A DNA stretch of 64,000 nt, taken from assembly GCA_041941305.1 (NCBI GenBank), contig JBGTQJ010000017.1, positions 1 to 64,000 on the forward strand. The letters are read 5' to 3'. The notes under the pieces are model-generated. The model was not told the DNA's origin, did not search any database, and saw only the letters and a program-made list of their open reading frames with translations. The stretch is from JANSWP01 sp041941305 (lineage in GTDB: Bacteria; Bacteroidota; Bacteroidia; Chitinophagales; Saprospiraceae). Below, piece after piece: positions 7,835-16,162 of the stretch (the stretch's first letter is position 1; each line of letters starts with the position of its first letter). A program made the position numbers and the translations under genes.

Positions 7835-9082
7835 CTATTCAAAATCTTCATACAATAAATACTTTCTCCTGGTTATTTTAAATTGGTTTAAATCCGCTTC
7901 CCATGTTTTGCGAATTTCTTTTTCACTTTTTCCATCAATAATGGCTTCTCTCAATGCTTTACCACCGGCCAGTTTATCGAAGAATAGGTTTTCGTTGAAG
8001 AAGGCATCCTTATGGGGATAATCCTTATAAAAATTAAGTAAAAAGGAAAGATCCAGTTTTGCTTTTTTCCATATCATTGCTTCTTGCAGGTGACTCAAAT
8101 GAAAACCATTGCATTCCTTTCCTTCGTGTTTTGGGTATTTTGAACCTGGACCTGGTTTTGGGGTAAATTGATATTCCCCGTATTCAAAATCAGGAGCACC
8201 AAAAATTTGAAAAGGGTAGATGGTACCTCTACCAACGCTCACTATAGTGCCTTCAAAAAAACAAAGAGATGGATATAGCAATATGGCGCGCATATTGGGC
8301 AGGTTGGGGGAAGGTTTTATGGGTAATTCATAATAGCTGTTATGGTCATAATTTTCGCATTGAATGACCGTCAGTTCAACTTGTAAATTTTCACGCAGCC
8401 AACCTTCTCCATTGATCATTTGGGCATATTCTCCTATGGTCATCCCATGTACAACCGGAATTTCATGCATGCCTACAAAAGATTGATGGGATTTTTGAAG
8501 TAGCGGACCGTCCACGAAATGTCCATTTGGATTTGGTCGATCCAAGACCATAAAGTCCACCTGATTTTCCGCACAAGCTTGCATGACATAGTGCATGGTG
8601 GAAATATAGGTGTAGAACCTGGCACCCACATCCTGAATATCAAAAACGACCAGATCCAGGCCATCCAAACTTTCTGCTGATGGCTTTTTACTTTTCCCAT
8701 AGAGGGAAACAATGGGTATTCCCGTTTTTGAATCCTTGCCATCCTGTATTTTTTCACCAGCATCAGCAGTTCCTCGAAAACCGTGCTCTGGCGCAAAGAT
8801 TTTTTCAATCTGGATATTCAATTGCAGTAAGGTATCTACCAAATGGCTATTCCCAATTTTGGAGGTTTGATTGACGACCATTGCAATTTTTTTTCCCTCT
8901 AGTTTGTCGTGATATTTTGACAATCTGGAAGCTCCGACAAGAATTTCTTTCTCCGAAGAAATCTCAATAGCTTCATTATCAATCGTTTGTTCGGAACTAT
9001 CATTTCCACCTTGTCCACAACCAAAATTTCCTAGTTGGAAAAGGAAAAGAATTACAACAAATATTTTTAATTTCACAACCAA
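7835..9082 (-). CDS. namZ: Exo-beta-N-acetylmuramidase NamZ-like (DUF1343) lipoprotein
   Basis: The family (DUF1343, GH171) removes terminal N-acetylmuramic acid from peptidoglycan fragments, as shown for Tannerella NamZ, and feeds cell-wall recycling. The 415-residue protein starts with a hydrophobic signal ending in GNFGC, consistent with a lipoprotein. Family motifs are visible in order: FAPEHGFRG near residue 100, VFDIQDVGARFYTY, the RPNPNGH motif, PNLPNMRAILLYPSLCFFEG and VGRGT..PFQIFGAPD. Length is normal. It is divergently arranged to the exonuclease gene at 9120, 37 bp away, and ends about 100 bp from the tRNA promoter. Muramic-acid recycling partners are not adjacent. Confidence 0.85.
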   Translation of the reverse strand: MVVKLKIFVVILFLFQLGNFGCGQGGNDSSEQTIDNEAIEISSEKEILVGASRLSKYHDKLEGKKIAMVVNQTSKIGNSHLVDTLLQLNIQIEKIFAPEHGFRGTADAGEKIQDGKDSKTGIPIVSLYGKSKKPSAESLDGLDLVVFDIQDVGARFYTYISTMHYVMQACAENQVDFMVLDRPNPNGHFVDGPLLQKSHQSFVGMHEIPVVHGMTIGEYAQMINGEGWLRENLQVELTVIQCENYDHNSYYELPIKPSPNLPNMRAILLYPSLCFFEGTIVSVGRGTIYPFQIFGAPDFEYGEYQFTPKPGPGSKYPKHEGKECNGFHLSHLQEAMIWKKAKLDLSFLLNFYKDYPHKDAFFNENLFFDKLAGGKALREAIIDGKSEKEIRKTWEADLNQFKITRRKYLLYEDFE

Positions 9083-9095
9083 TTTGTTTTAATAA

Positions 9096-9103
9096 TAATT
9101 TTG
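9096..9103 (+). promoter_or_regulatory. Candidate -7 box for the exonuclease/GIY-YIG gene
   Basis: TAATTTTG matches TAnnTTTG and would start transcription near 9109, leaving a leader of about 11 nt before the ATG at 9120. No TTG at the usual spacing is seen, so this is weaker than the tRNA promoter. Confidence 0.35.
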
Positions 9104-9119
9104 AGCGTCAACCCTTTTT

Positions 9120-10511
9120 ATGGATAAAATCTATGCAATAATTGACATCGAAACCACAGGAGGACGTGCAACAAGGGATAAAATTACAGAAATTGCAATT
9201 GTTCTTCACGATGGACAGGAGATTGTCGACACTTTTGAAACTTTGATAAATCCTGAAGTACCCATTCCATATGGAATCACCCAACTAACGGGTATTTCGC
9301 AAGATATGGTAGAGGGCGCCCCAAGGTTTTTTGAAATTGCCAGGAAAATCGTAAAGATGACTGAGGGAGCCATATTTGTTGCTCATAATGTGCGATTTGA
9401 CTATACCTTTATTCGTGAAGAATTTAAACGATTGGGTTTTACTTATACAAGGAAACAGTTGTGTACAGTTCGCCTCTCCAGAAAAGCCTTTCCTGGTTTA
9501 CGGTCTTATAGTTTGAGTAATTTAATCAAACATTTCAATATAAAAATTAAGAACCGCCATCGGGCAATGGGTGATACCATGGCAACGGTTGAGCTGTTTG
9601 AAAAAATTATGGGAATTGATGACAGTGAGGAAAATGTAACCGAGATGGTAAATATGGGCATTAAAGAAGCCTTGCTGCCCCCTAATATCAGTGTTCAGAC
9701 CTTGCACGATTTACCTGAGGATTGTGGCGTGTATTATTTCCATGACATTTTTGGTGATGTGGTCTATGTTGGAAAAAGCATCAATATCAAAAAAAGAGTA
9801 GCGCAGCATTTTTCAAAAAAAACGGAAAAGGCGAATCGGCTCCAAAAATATGTTCATGAAATTAGCTATGAAATTACCGGAAGTGAATTGATTGCACTGC
9901 TGTTAGAATCTTATGAAATTAAGCGCCTAAGACCATTTATCAATAGAGCTCAACGAGTTCAACACTATCCATACATGGTCTATCAATACCAAAATGAAGA
10001 TGGTTACATTTGCCTGGAAATTGAAAAAATCACAAGGAAATCAAGGAAGCAAAGAGACATCGTAGCCGAATTTCCGAAAGTTCGCTCTGCAAAAGGGAAA
10101 TTGGAATGGGCAAAAAAAGAATACGGTCTTTGCTCCTTATTCACCGGTGCTCAAAAAGGGAATGGTCCCTGTTTTGAGTATCATCTAAAGCAATGTACAG
10201 GCGCCTGCATCAATCTTGAAAGCCCAGATGAATACAATGAGCGGGTAAGAGCAGCTATGGAGTGGCTAAAAACGGTCTTTGAAGAGAGCTTCCTAATTAT
10301 TGATGTAGGCAGGACTCAGGATGAAAACGCTGTTATTTCAGTTGAAAATGGAGAGTACTGCGGATTCGGTTATGCTGATTTGTCGGAAATGAATGGAAAT
10401 TTGGAAGATTTGAAGGATATTATTAAGTCCTTTCCGGGCAATCCTGAAACCAATAGAATCATTCGAAAATTTATGGCAGAAAATTCAAAATTGAAGGTGA
10501 TCAAGTATTAA
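9120..10511 (+). CDS. DEDD 3'-5' exonuclease fused to GIY-YIG nuclease with UvrC-type cysteines
   Basis: This 463-residue protein combines two nuclease domains. Residues 1-170 are a DnaQ-like exonuclease with ExoI DIETT (9-13), ExoII HNVRFDYTF and ExoIII HRAMGD. Residues about 198-280 form a GIY-YIG domain (GVYYF, VVYVGKS with the following Arg, and the Glu of LLLESYEIK). Beyond that, four cysteines have the spacing of the UvrC iron-sulfur site, C-x12-C-x7-C-x3-C, within GLCS...GPCFEYHLKQCTGAC. The RNase H-like half of UvrC is absent, as in Cho. DNA repair is the likely role: incision by GIY-YIG and trimming by the exonuclease, inferred from domains. Related exonuclease-GIY-YIG proteins are known, but their substrate is not well defined. 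Confidence 0.85.
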   Translation: MDKIYAIIDIETTGGRATRDKITEIAIVLHDGQEIVDTFETLINPEVPIPYGITQLTGISQDMVEGAPRFFEIARKIVKMTEGAIFVAHNVRFDYTFIREEFKRLGFTYTRKQLCTVRLSRKAFPGLRSYSLSNLIKHFNIKIKNRHRAMGDTMATVELFEKIMGIDDSEENVTEMVNMGIKEALLPPNISVQTLHDLPEDCGVYYFHDIFGDVVYVGKSINIKKRVAQHFSKKTEKANRLQKYVHEISYEITGSELIALLLESYEIKRLRPFINRAQRVQHYPYMVYQYQNEDGYICLEIEKITRKSRKQRDIVAEFPKVRSAKGKLEWAKKEYGLCSLFTGAQKGNGPCFEYHLKQCTGACINLESPDEYNERVRAAMEWLKTVFEESFLIIDVGRTQDENAVISVENGEYCGFGYADLSEMNGNLEDLKDIIKSFPGNPETNRIIRKFMAENSKLKVIKY

Positions 10512-10544
10512 GCACCAAGTCATATTTATCTACAATCGTGTTAT

Positions 10545-11354
10545 TTATTTGTCCAGGTAGGCCTTCATTTGTTGTTGAATATTCAAAGCAGAGGCGCTGG
10601 CCTTTTCGGCAAAATCAATTCCATTTCCTGCAAAAATGATTCCCCTGGAAGAATTTACCAATAAACCACAATGATCATTAGAACCATATTGGCTAACTCC
10701 CTGTAAATCACCGCCTTGCGCTCCGACACCCGGAACCAGCAAAAAATGCTCAGGTGCAATCTCTCGAATCCTTTTGAACATTTCCGGATGGGTGGCACCC
10801 ACAACAAACATTAAATTTTCAGGACTCCCCCACTCTTGCGCTTTGCGCAATACTTTTTCATATAAAGGCATTGTTCCATCCTGGATTCCAAATTGAAAAT
10901 CCTGGCTTCCTTTGTTCGAAGTTAAGCCCAATAAAATAACCCATTTATTTTCAAACTCAAGAAAGGGGGAAACAGAATCTATTCCCATATAGGGAGCTAC
11001 TGTGACAGAATCAAAGTCAAAGGTTTCAAAAAATGTTTTTGCATACATGCTGGAAGTATTTCCAATATCTCCCCTTTTAGCATCTGCTATAGTGAAATGA
11101 CTTTCCGGAATGTAATTCATTGTTTTTTCCAGAGATTCCCATCCTTTTGAACCCAAAGATTCGTAAAAAGCCAAATTTGGTTTGTATGCTACACAGACAT
11201 CTTTGGTAGCATCAATGATTTGTTTGTTGAACTCAAAAACCGGATCCTGAAAATCAAAAAGGTGTTTGGGTAATTTGGAAATATCTGAATCCAAGCCAAC
11301 ACACAGGTAGGATTTTTTTGCCTGGATTTGTTCAAAAAGATCTTTTCTGGTCAT
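10545..11354 (-). CDS. pyrF: Orotidine 5'-phosphate decarboxylase (type 2)
   Basis: It catalyses the last step of UMP synthesis, decarboxylation of OMP. The 269-residue length and the motif IADAKRGDIGNTSSMYA (catalytic Asp91/Lys93 in this numbering) mark the longer, type 2 family. N-terminal GLDSD and C-terminal GVGAQGGD plus NSSRGIIFA (phosphate binding) are all present. It is followed 22 bp upstream by the NifU-like gene on the same strand, so the two may be cotranscribed, though they are unrelated in function. The 3' end faces the exonuclease gene with a 33-bp gap. Confidence 0.95.
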   Translation of the reverse strand: MTRKDLFEQIQAKKSYLCVGLDSDISKLPKHLFDFQDPVFEFNKQIIDATKDVCVAYKPNLAFYESLGSKGWESLEKTMNYIPESHFTIADAKRGDIGNTSSMYAKTFFETFDFDSVTVAPYMGIDSVSPFLEFENKWVILLGLTSNKGSQDFQFGIQDGTMPLYEKVLRKAQEWGSPENLMFVVGATHPEMFKRIREIAPEHFLLVPGVGAQGGDLQGVSQYGSNDHCGLLVNSSRGIIFAGNGIDFAEKASASALNIQQQMKAYLDK

Positions 11355-11376
11355 TTAATTCTCCAATCTTATTAGC

Positions 11377-11625
11377 TTAGTTTATTGCCTCAACAGCCTG
11401 AATACCAGGCACTTTACCAATAATGGCTTGCTCCAGCCCTGCCTTCATCGTCATCGCCGACATGTTGCAATTTTGACAATTGCCCAGCCATTTGATCTGG
11501 ACTTTCATGTCTTCTGTCACATCCACTATTTCTACATCTCCGCCATCTACTTTTAAATGGGGTCGGATCCCTTCCAGTGCAGAATCAATCTGTTGAATTA
11601 ATTGAGATTTTTCTGTTATGTTCAT
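11377..11625 (-). CDS. NifU C-terminal-domain iron-sulfur scaffold/carrier protein
   Basis: The 82 residues cover just the Nfu domain, which carries a [4Fe-4S] cluster between two subunits and passes it to client enzymes. The ligand motif is intact as C50-QN-C53 (GNCQNC), preceded by the family signature VDGGDVEIV. Length equals the stand-alone Nfu proteins of Bacteroidota. It lies 22 bp before pyrF on the same strand and shares a neighbourhood with the Mrp ATPase gene at 12107, another iron-sulfur carrier. The two are separated by the MITE-like element at 11741-11980, so that element lies in the promoter region of this gene. Confidence 0.9.
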   Translation of the reverse strand: MNITEKSQLIQQIDSALEGIRPHLKVDGGDVEIVDVTEDMKVQIKWLGNCQNCNMSAMTMKAGLEQAIIGKVPGIQAVEAIN

Positions 11626-11740
11626 TTTTTTAGATTTTCTTTTTTTGAGTTCTATATAATTTTTTTAGTCCCTGATGCACGACTCTCCTTAGCCGTGACT
11701 TTTATACCTACTATATTTGCTGCTCGGCCAGGGAGAGCCG

Positions 11741-11980
11741 CAGGGCTGTTAAGTTCTATTATTGAATGTCAAAATGTAAAATGTAAAATGATAAATNNNN
11801 NNCCGCAGGGCTGTTAAGTTCTATTATTGAATGTCAAAATGTAAAATGTAAAATGATAAATTTAAAAGTATGGGCATTCATAAAGACCTGATAACGAAAT
11901 TCTTAGAAAATGTGAACTTTTACATTTTACATTTATCATTTTGACTTTTAACTTTATTAGCATAGAACTTAACAGCCCTG
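11741..11980 (+). mobile_element. MITE-like palindromic element, copy 1 (contains scaffold gap)
   Basis: The ends are perfect 19-bp inverted repeats, CAGGGCTGTTAAGTTCTAT and its complement, with an AT-rich self-complementary interior. Flanking 9-bp direct repeats GGGAGAGCC (11731-11739 and 11981-11989) look like a target duplication. The stretch 11738-11796 is repeated exactly at 11803-11861 on either side of six Ns. The real element is therefore probably 11806-11980 (175 bp), and it matches the complement of 23111-23285 with 2 differences. No coding capacity. It lies between mrp and the NifU-like gene. Confidence 0.8.
11797..11802. other. Scaffold gap (6 N)
   Basis: The gap joins two contig ends that share an identical 59-base sequence (11738-11796 and 11803-11861). 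The duplication is therefore most likely an assembly overlap that was not merged, not biology. Confidence 0.9.
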
Positions 11981-12106
11981 GGGAGAGCCATGCTACGGTA
12001 ATTCCAAATTCTTTATGACTAAATAAAAACATTTCGAGACTCTTTTGCAAGTTAGGAATTTTTTGACCGCAAATGACAAAATAAATCAACATCAATTCAG
12101 TTTTAC

Positions 12107-13213
12107 CTATTGATCGACTATGACTCTTTTGGTTTCGGGCATCATTTCATTCCTCATTTCAACTTGCCGCATTGTTTTATCAGCTAACTTTATAAACGAT
12201 TTTGCGCTAATAGAGTTTTGTTGTAGCACAATTGGAGCACCATTATCTCCTCCTTCTCTGATTCCCTGGACTATAGGAATCTGGCCCAATAAAACAGATT
12301 GGCTCAATTTTGCCATTTTTTCTCCGCCTCCTCTTCCAAACAAGTAATATCGATTATTGGGCAACTCTTCGGGAGTAAACCAGGACATATTTTCTACGAT
12401 CCCCAAAATAGGTACATTCACATTTGGCAACAAGAACATGTTCATAGCCTTAATGGCATCCGCTACAGCTACTTCCTGTGGTGTAGTTACGATAATTGAA
12501 CCTGTTACTGGAACTGTTTGCACCAGGGTCAACTGAATATCTCCTGTTCCTGGAGGTAAATCCACAATCAAAAAATCAAGATCCGGCCAAAGCACATCAT
12601 TTACAAATTGTTTGATAATTCCGGCCAGTCTGGGTCCTCTTAAAACAACGGCTTGTTCAGGTTCAATGATAAATCCAATTGACATTAGGGGAATGCCATG
12701 TGCCTCAAGCGGTGTAATTTTTGGCTTACCGTTTACATCCTGAACTTTAGGTCGCTGTCCTTGTAATCCAAACATCGTTGGTATGGAAGGACCATATAAG
12801 TCGGCGTCCAACAGCCCTACTTTGGCTCCCTGCTCTTTTAATGCCAAAGCTAAATTGCTCGAAATGGTAGATTTGCCTACGCCGCCTTTTCCAGAAGCAA
12901 TTGCAATAATATTTTTTACTTGTGGCAATGCCCGGGTAGACTGCCCAGGAGCTTTGCCACCACTTTGAGTGATGACGTGTACATTCACCTGAGCATCCGC
13001 ATATACGTTTCTAATTGCTGCAATACAGGCAAAATTAAGTTCCGCCTTTATCTCTGAATTTTGGTTAGGCAATACCAAATTAAAATTGACATTTTCCCCC
13101 TCAATGCTTAAGCCTTCTACCATGTGGGCAGCAAGTATATCCTGTTGAGTGGAAGGATTTATTACTGTGCTTAATGCCTCTAATATTTTTGATTTTTCAA
13201 AACTCATGATCAA
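12107..13213 (-). CDS. mrp: Mrp/NBP35-family P-loop ATPase, iron-sulfur cluster carrier
   Basis: ApbC/Mrp proteins bind and deliver iron-sulfur clusters using ATP. The 368 residues contain an N-terminal MIP18/DUF59 domain (about 5-80), then the deviant Walker A GKGGVGKST at 108-116, DADLYGPSIPTMFG, and Walker B LIVDLPPGTGD. The CxxC pair that follows ENMS in many Mrp proteins is absent: here the sequence runs ENMSWFTPEELPNNRYYLFG, a variant I associate with Bacteroidota Mrp, so cluster ligation must differ. Start is uncertain between 13213 and 13207. A TACTTTTG box at 13230-13237 on the minus strand suits a short leader. The iron-sulfur role fits the nearby Nfu gene. Confidence 0.9.
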   Translation of the reverse strand: MIMSFEKSKILEALSTVINPSTQQDILAAHMVEGLSIEGENVNFNLVLPNQNSEIKAELNFACIAAIRNVYADAQVNVHVITQSGGKAPGQSTRALPQVKNIIAIASGKGGVGKSTISSNLALALKEQGAKVGLLDADLYGPSIPTMFGLQGQRPKVQDVNGKPKITPLEAHGIPLMSIGFIIEPEQAVVLRGPRLAGIIKQFVNDVLWPDLDFLIVDLPPGTGDIQLTLVQTVPVTGSIIVTTPQEVAVADAIKAMNMFLLPNVNVPILGIVENMSWFTPEELPNNRYYLFGRGGGEKMAKLSQSVLLGQIPIVQGIREGGDNGAPIVLQQNSISAKSFIKLADKTMRQVEMRNEMMPETKRVIVDQ

Positions 13214-13229
13214 GTTTTATTTTGGCGGG

Positions 13230-13237
13230 CAAAAGTA
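13230..13237 (-). promoter_or_regulatory. Candidate -7 box for mrp
   Basis: On the minus strand TACTTTTG lies 17 bp upstream of the mrp start codon, at the right distance for a short leader. No clear TTG lies at -33. Confidence 0.35.
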
Positions 13238-13294
13238 AGAAAAAGCCTTTGAATTGTGTTCATATGTTCAAGGGCACAAGTGTACATGTCCAAT

Positions 13295-13331
13295 GAGCTT
13301 CATTTTTTTTTAACATAAACACATGAAGCTC
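13295..13331. other. Inverted repeat between divergent mrp and ribF-GT2 genes
   Basis: GAGCTTCAT at 13295-13303 and ATGAAGCTC at 13323-13331 are perfect complements around a 19-base T-rich loop. The site is in the divergent promoter region, so it could be an operator or a hairpin; no family can be assigned. Confidence 0.35.
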
Positions 13332-13362
13332 TAAACCCATTAATACAACTCTACAATTTTTC

Positions 13363-13370
13363 TATTTTTG
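13363..13370 (+). promoter_or_regulatory. Candidate -7 box giving a leaderless ribF-GT2 transcript
   Basis: TATTTTTG matches TAnnTTTG exactly and ends 5 bases before the ATG at 13376. Transcription would begin at or within a base or two of the start codon. A -33 TTG is not evident. Confidence 0.4.
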
Positions 13371-13375
13371 CCGCC

Positions 13376-15385
13376 ATGAATGTCTTTAATGACCTGAACA
13401 ATTTACCAAAATTCAAAAATTCGGTTATAACAATTGGTTCTTTTGACGGCGTACATTGTGGGCATCAAAAAATTCTTCAAAAAGTCAATTCCCTCGCCCG
13501 CAAGGTAAATGGAGAGAGTATTGCAATTACCTTTCATCCGCATCCAAGGGAAGTAATATTCCCAAAGGATAAAAGTCTTCGTTTGTTAAATACCATCAAT
13601 GAAAAAGTAGAACTTTTAAAAAATTATGGAATTGACAATGTGGTGGTGGTGCCATTTACAATTGAATTTTCCCAACAAAAAGCGGATGAGTACATACAGA
13701 AATTTTTAGTAGAAAAATTCCATCCTAAATATATCGTAATAGGATACGACCATAGATTTGGGTTGAATAGACAAGGAGATATCAATTTTTTAAAATGGCA
13801 TAGCAAAAACCATAATTATCAGGTCATAGAAATTGAAAAACAGGAGATAGACGATATAGCCGTAAGTTCTACAAAAATTCGAAAGGCTATTGAACAAGGT
13901 AGGATATCTGAAGCCTCAAGGTTGTTAGGACATTCCTATCTTATCACAGGCAGGGTCATTAAAGGGCAACAAATAGGTGCCAAAATTGGTTTTCCAACTG
14001 CAAACCTCGAAATTCAAAAAGCCAACAAATTAATACCAAAGGATGGCATCTACGCGGTGTATGCTTATTACAAGAATGAACGGTATAGCGGAATGTTATA
14101 TATCGGAAAACGTCCCACTTTAAAGAATTTTTTCAATAAAACCATTGAGGTCAATATTTTTGATTTTAACAAAGACTTATATGGAGATTCCTTAAAAATT
14201 GAACTGCTTGAAAAAATTAGAGAAGATAATAAATTTGATTCCCTGGAATCTTTAAAAGCTGCGCTTATTAAAGATAAAGCCTCGACAAAAACCATCATTA
14301 AAAAGCTAGAGGATGCGCAAAACAAGATTATAAGAAAATCGAATCCCTCTGTAGCAGTTGTCATCTTAAACTGGAATGGAAAAGATTTTTTGGAACAATA
14401 TCTTCCCCCACTTCTGAAAACCAATTATGACAACTTTGAAATCATTGTTGCAGATAATGGTTCAACTGATGAATCCTTAATCACTTTAAAGCATAAATTT
14501 CCAACCATAAAAATTATTGATCTGGAATCTAACCACGGTTTCGCCAAGGGCTATAATTTAGCAAATCAACAAATTGATTCCGATTATCTCGTTCTCCTTA
14601 ATTCTGATGTAGAAGTGACTGACAATTGGATCGATCCAATCATAAAAATGATGGAAAAGGATAAATCCATTGCAGCAGCTCAACCAAAGGTCTTAGCTCA
14701 AGCCAGAAAAACTCATTTTGAATATGCAGGTGCCTCAGGTGGCTGGCTGGATGTATTGGGTTATCCTTTTTGCAGAGGCAGAATTTTAGGGACTGTAGAA
14801 GCAGATAATGGGCAATATAATTCCATTCAGGAAGTTTTCTGGGCGACAGGAGCAGCGCTCTTTATCAGACCCCATTTGTTCAATAGTTTGGACGGTTTTG
14901 ATGAGTCCTTTTTTGCACACATGGAAGAGATTGATTTGTGTTGGCGTTTGAAACGGGCAGGATATAAAATTATGGCAAACCCGGAATCTGTGGTTTACCA
15001 TGTAGGTGGCGGAACATTGGATTATCAATCACCAAAAAAGACTTTTCTCAATTTTAGGAATAGCTTATTCATGTTGCTGAAAAATGAGCCTAAACGAAAA
15101 TTATTTTGGCTGATTCCACTAAGGTTGATATTGGACGGACTTGCAGGAGCCCTTTTTTTAATGGAGGGTAAATTCAAACATATTTCTGCAATTATTAAAG
15201 CGCATTTCGCTTTTTATCAATCTTACTCCAAAATCATTCAGCAAAAGAAATTAGAGGATGAATTGATAAATAAAATCAGCATCAGCGATTCCCCAAATTT
15301 AACTGGTGTATTTTCAAAAAGCATTGTTGTAGCTTACTATCTAAAAGGTAAAAAATACTTCCATAAGTTGGGCTTGCCCATATAG
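13376..15385 (+). CDS. ribF: RibF (riboflavin kinase/FMN adenylyltransferase) fused to a GT2 glycosyltransferase
   Basis: Residues 1-310 form a complete bifunctional RibF, making FMN and then FAD. The adenylyltransferase part has GSFDGVHCGHQKIL and the kinase part has GAKIGFPTANL, DGIYAVYAYY and YIGKRPT. After a linker of about 20 residues, residues about 325-560 form a family 2 glycosyltransferase (VVILNWNGKDF, VADNGSTDES, the metal-site region LLNSDVEVTDNW, and AHMEEIDLCWRLKRAGYKI). A hydrophobic C-terminal part may contact the membrane. RibF alone is about 310 residues, so the extension is a whole second enzyme. No stop or usable in-frame start lies at the junction (about 14310-14345). The pseudouridine synthase gene follows closely. 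Cofactor synthesis is certain by family; the sugar substrate is unknown. Confidence 0.85.
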   Translation: MNVFNDLNNLPKFKNSVITIGSFDGVHCGHQKILQKVNSLARKVNGESIAITFHPHPREVIFPKDKSLRLLNTINEKVELLKNYGIDNVVVVPFTIEFSQQKADEYIQKFLVEKFHPKYIVIGYDHRFGLNRQGDINFLKWHSKNHNYQVIEIEKQEIDDIAVSSTKIRKAIEQGRISEASRLLGHSYLITGRVIKGQQIGAKIGFPTANLEIQKANKLIPKDGIYAVYAYYKNERYSGMLYIGKRPTLKNFFNKTIEVNIFDFNKDLYGDSLKIELLEKIREDNKFDSLESLKAALIKDKASTKTIIKKLEDAQNKIIRKSNPSVAVVILNWNGKDFLEQYLPPLLKTNYDNFEIIVADNGSTDESLITLKHKFPTIKIIDLESNHGFAKGYNLANQQIDSDYLVLLNSDVEVTDNWIDPIIKMMEKDKSIAAAQPKVLAQARKTHFEYAGASGGWLDVLGYPFCRGRILGTVEADNGQYNSIQEVFWATGAALFIRPHLFNSLDGFDESFFAHMEEIDLCWRLKRAGYKIMANPESVVYHVGGGTLDYQSPKKTFLNFRNSLFMLLKNEPKRKLFWLIPLRLILDGLAGALFLMEGKFKHISAIIKAHFAFYQSYSKIIQQKKLEDELINKISISDSPNLTGVFSKSIVVAYYLKGKKYFHKLGLPI

Positions 15386-15421
15386 GATAGAGCTAGAAGT
15401 ATGAACTCATTTATTGGGATA

Positions 15422-16150
15422 ATGAAACAAAAAATAAAAATATTATTTCATGACGAAAATCTTATTGTCGTCAATAAGCCTGCTCCTCTCTTGACCATCC
15501 CAGACCGGTACAAGCCAGATAAATTCAATTTGCATCAATACTTAAACACCAAATTTGACAATGCTTTTTTAATTCACCGATTGGATAAGGAAACAAGCGG
15601 GATAATGGTTTTTGCGAAAAATGAAACCACTCAACAAAACCTTTCTCAACAATTTCAGGAAAGAACAGTTGAAAAAAAATACCTCGCTTTGGTGGAAGGT
15701 CATTTTAAGGAGTCAGAAGGTATAATTGACAAACCAATTGCCCCTACTCAGGGAGGCATACATAGAATGATTATTTCCAAAAAAGGCAAACCATCTATTT
15801 CCCATTACCAGGTTCTGGAACAATTCAAGAAGTATGCGCTTGTCGAAGTAGCAATAAAGACGGGACGTACACATCAAATACGGGTACATATGGAATCTAT
15901 TGGTCACTCCTTGATGATTGATCCTGTTTATGGTAGAAGGGATTCCTTTTTACTTTCTGACTTAAAATTGAAAAAATATCGCTTAGGCAAACATCAGGAA
16001 GAGCGTCCTTTAATGACCAGGACTACGCTCCATTCTTCAAAACTCAGTTTTGACAATCCAAAAAATGGCAATAGGGAATATTTTGAGGCAGCCTTGCCGA
16101 AAGACTTTAATGCTGTTTTAAATCAATTGAGAAAATGGGGAAAGGCATAA
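15422..16150 (+). CDS. RluA-family RNA pseudouridine synthase
   Basis: The enzyme isomerises specific uridines of rRNA or tRNA. The 242-residue protein has the RluA signature HRLDKETSG near residue 52 (catalytic Asp), preceded by VVNKPAPLLTIP and followed by YLALVEGHF and GRTHQIRVHMESIGHSLMIDPVYG. No S4 domain is present. The ATG at 15422 is chosen because the conserved domain begins directly there; an in-frame ATG at 15401 would add only seven residues. It starts 36 bp after the RibF-GT2 gene and probably shares its transcript. The 3' end faces the TRAP permease gene at a 12-bp distance. The exact target uridine cannot be told from sequence. Confidence 0.9.
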   Translation: MKQKIKILFHDENLIVVNKPAPLLTIPDRYKPDKFNLHQYLNTKFDNAFLIHRLDKETSGIMVFAKNETTQQNLSQQFQERTVEKKYLALVEGHFKESEGIIDKPIAPTQGGIHRMIISKKGKPSISHYQVLEQFKKYALVEVAIKTGRTHQIRVHMESIGHSLMIDPVYGRRDSFLLSDLKLKKYRLGKHQEERPLMTRTTLHSSKLSFDNPKNGNREYFEAALPKDFNAVLNQLRKWGKA

Positions 16151-16162
16151 AAATGGAGGCCT

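Noticed and set aside
11602..12095. Short frames on both strands around the MITE copy 1
   Set aside because: They run through the element and the N gap and lack family resemblance.
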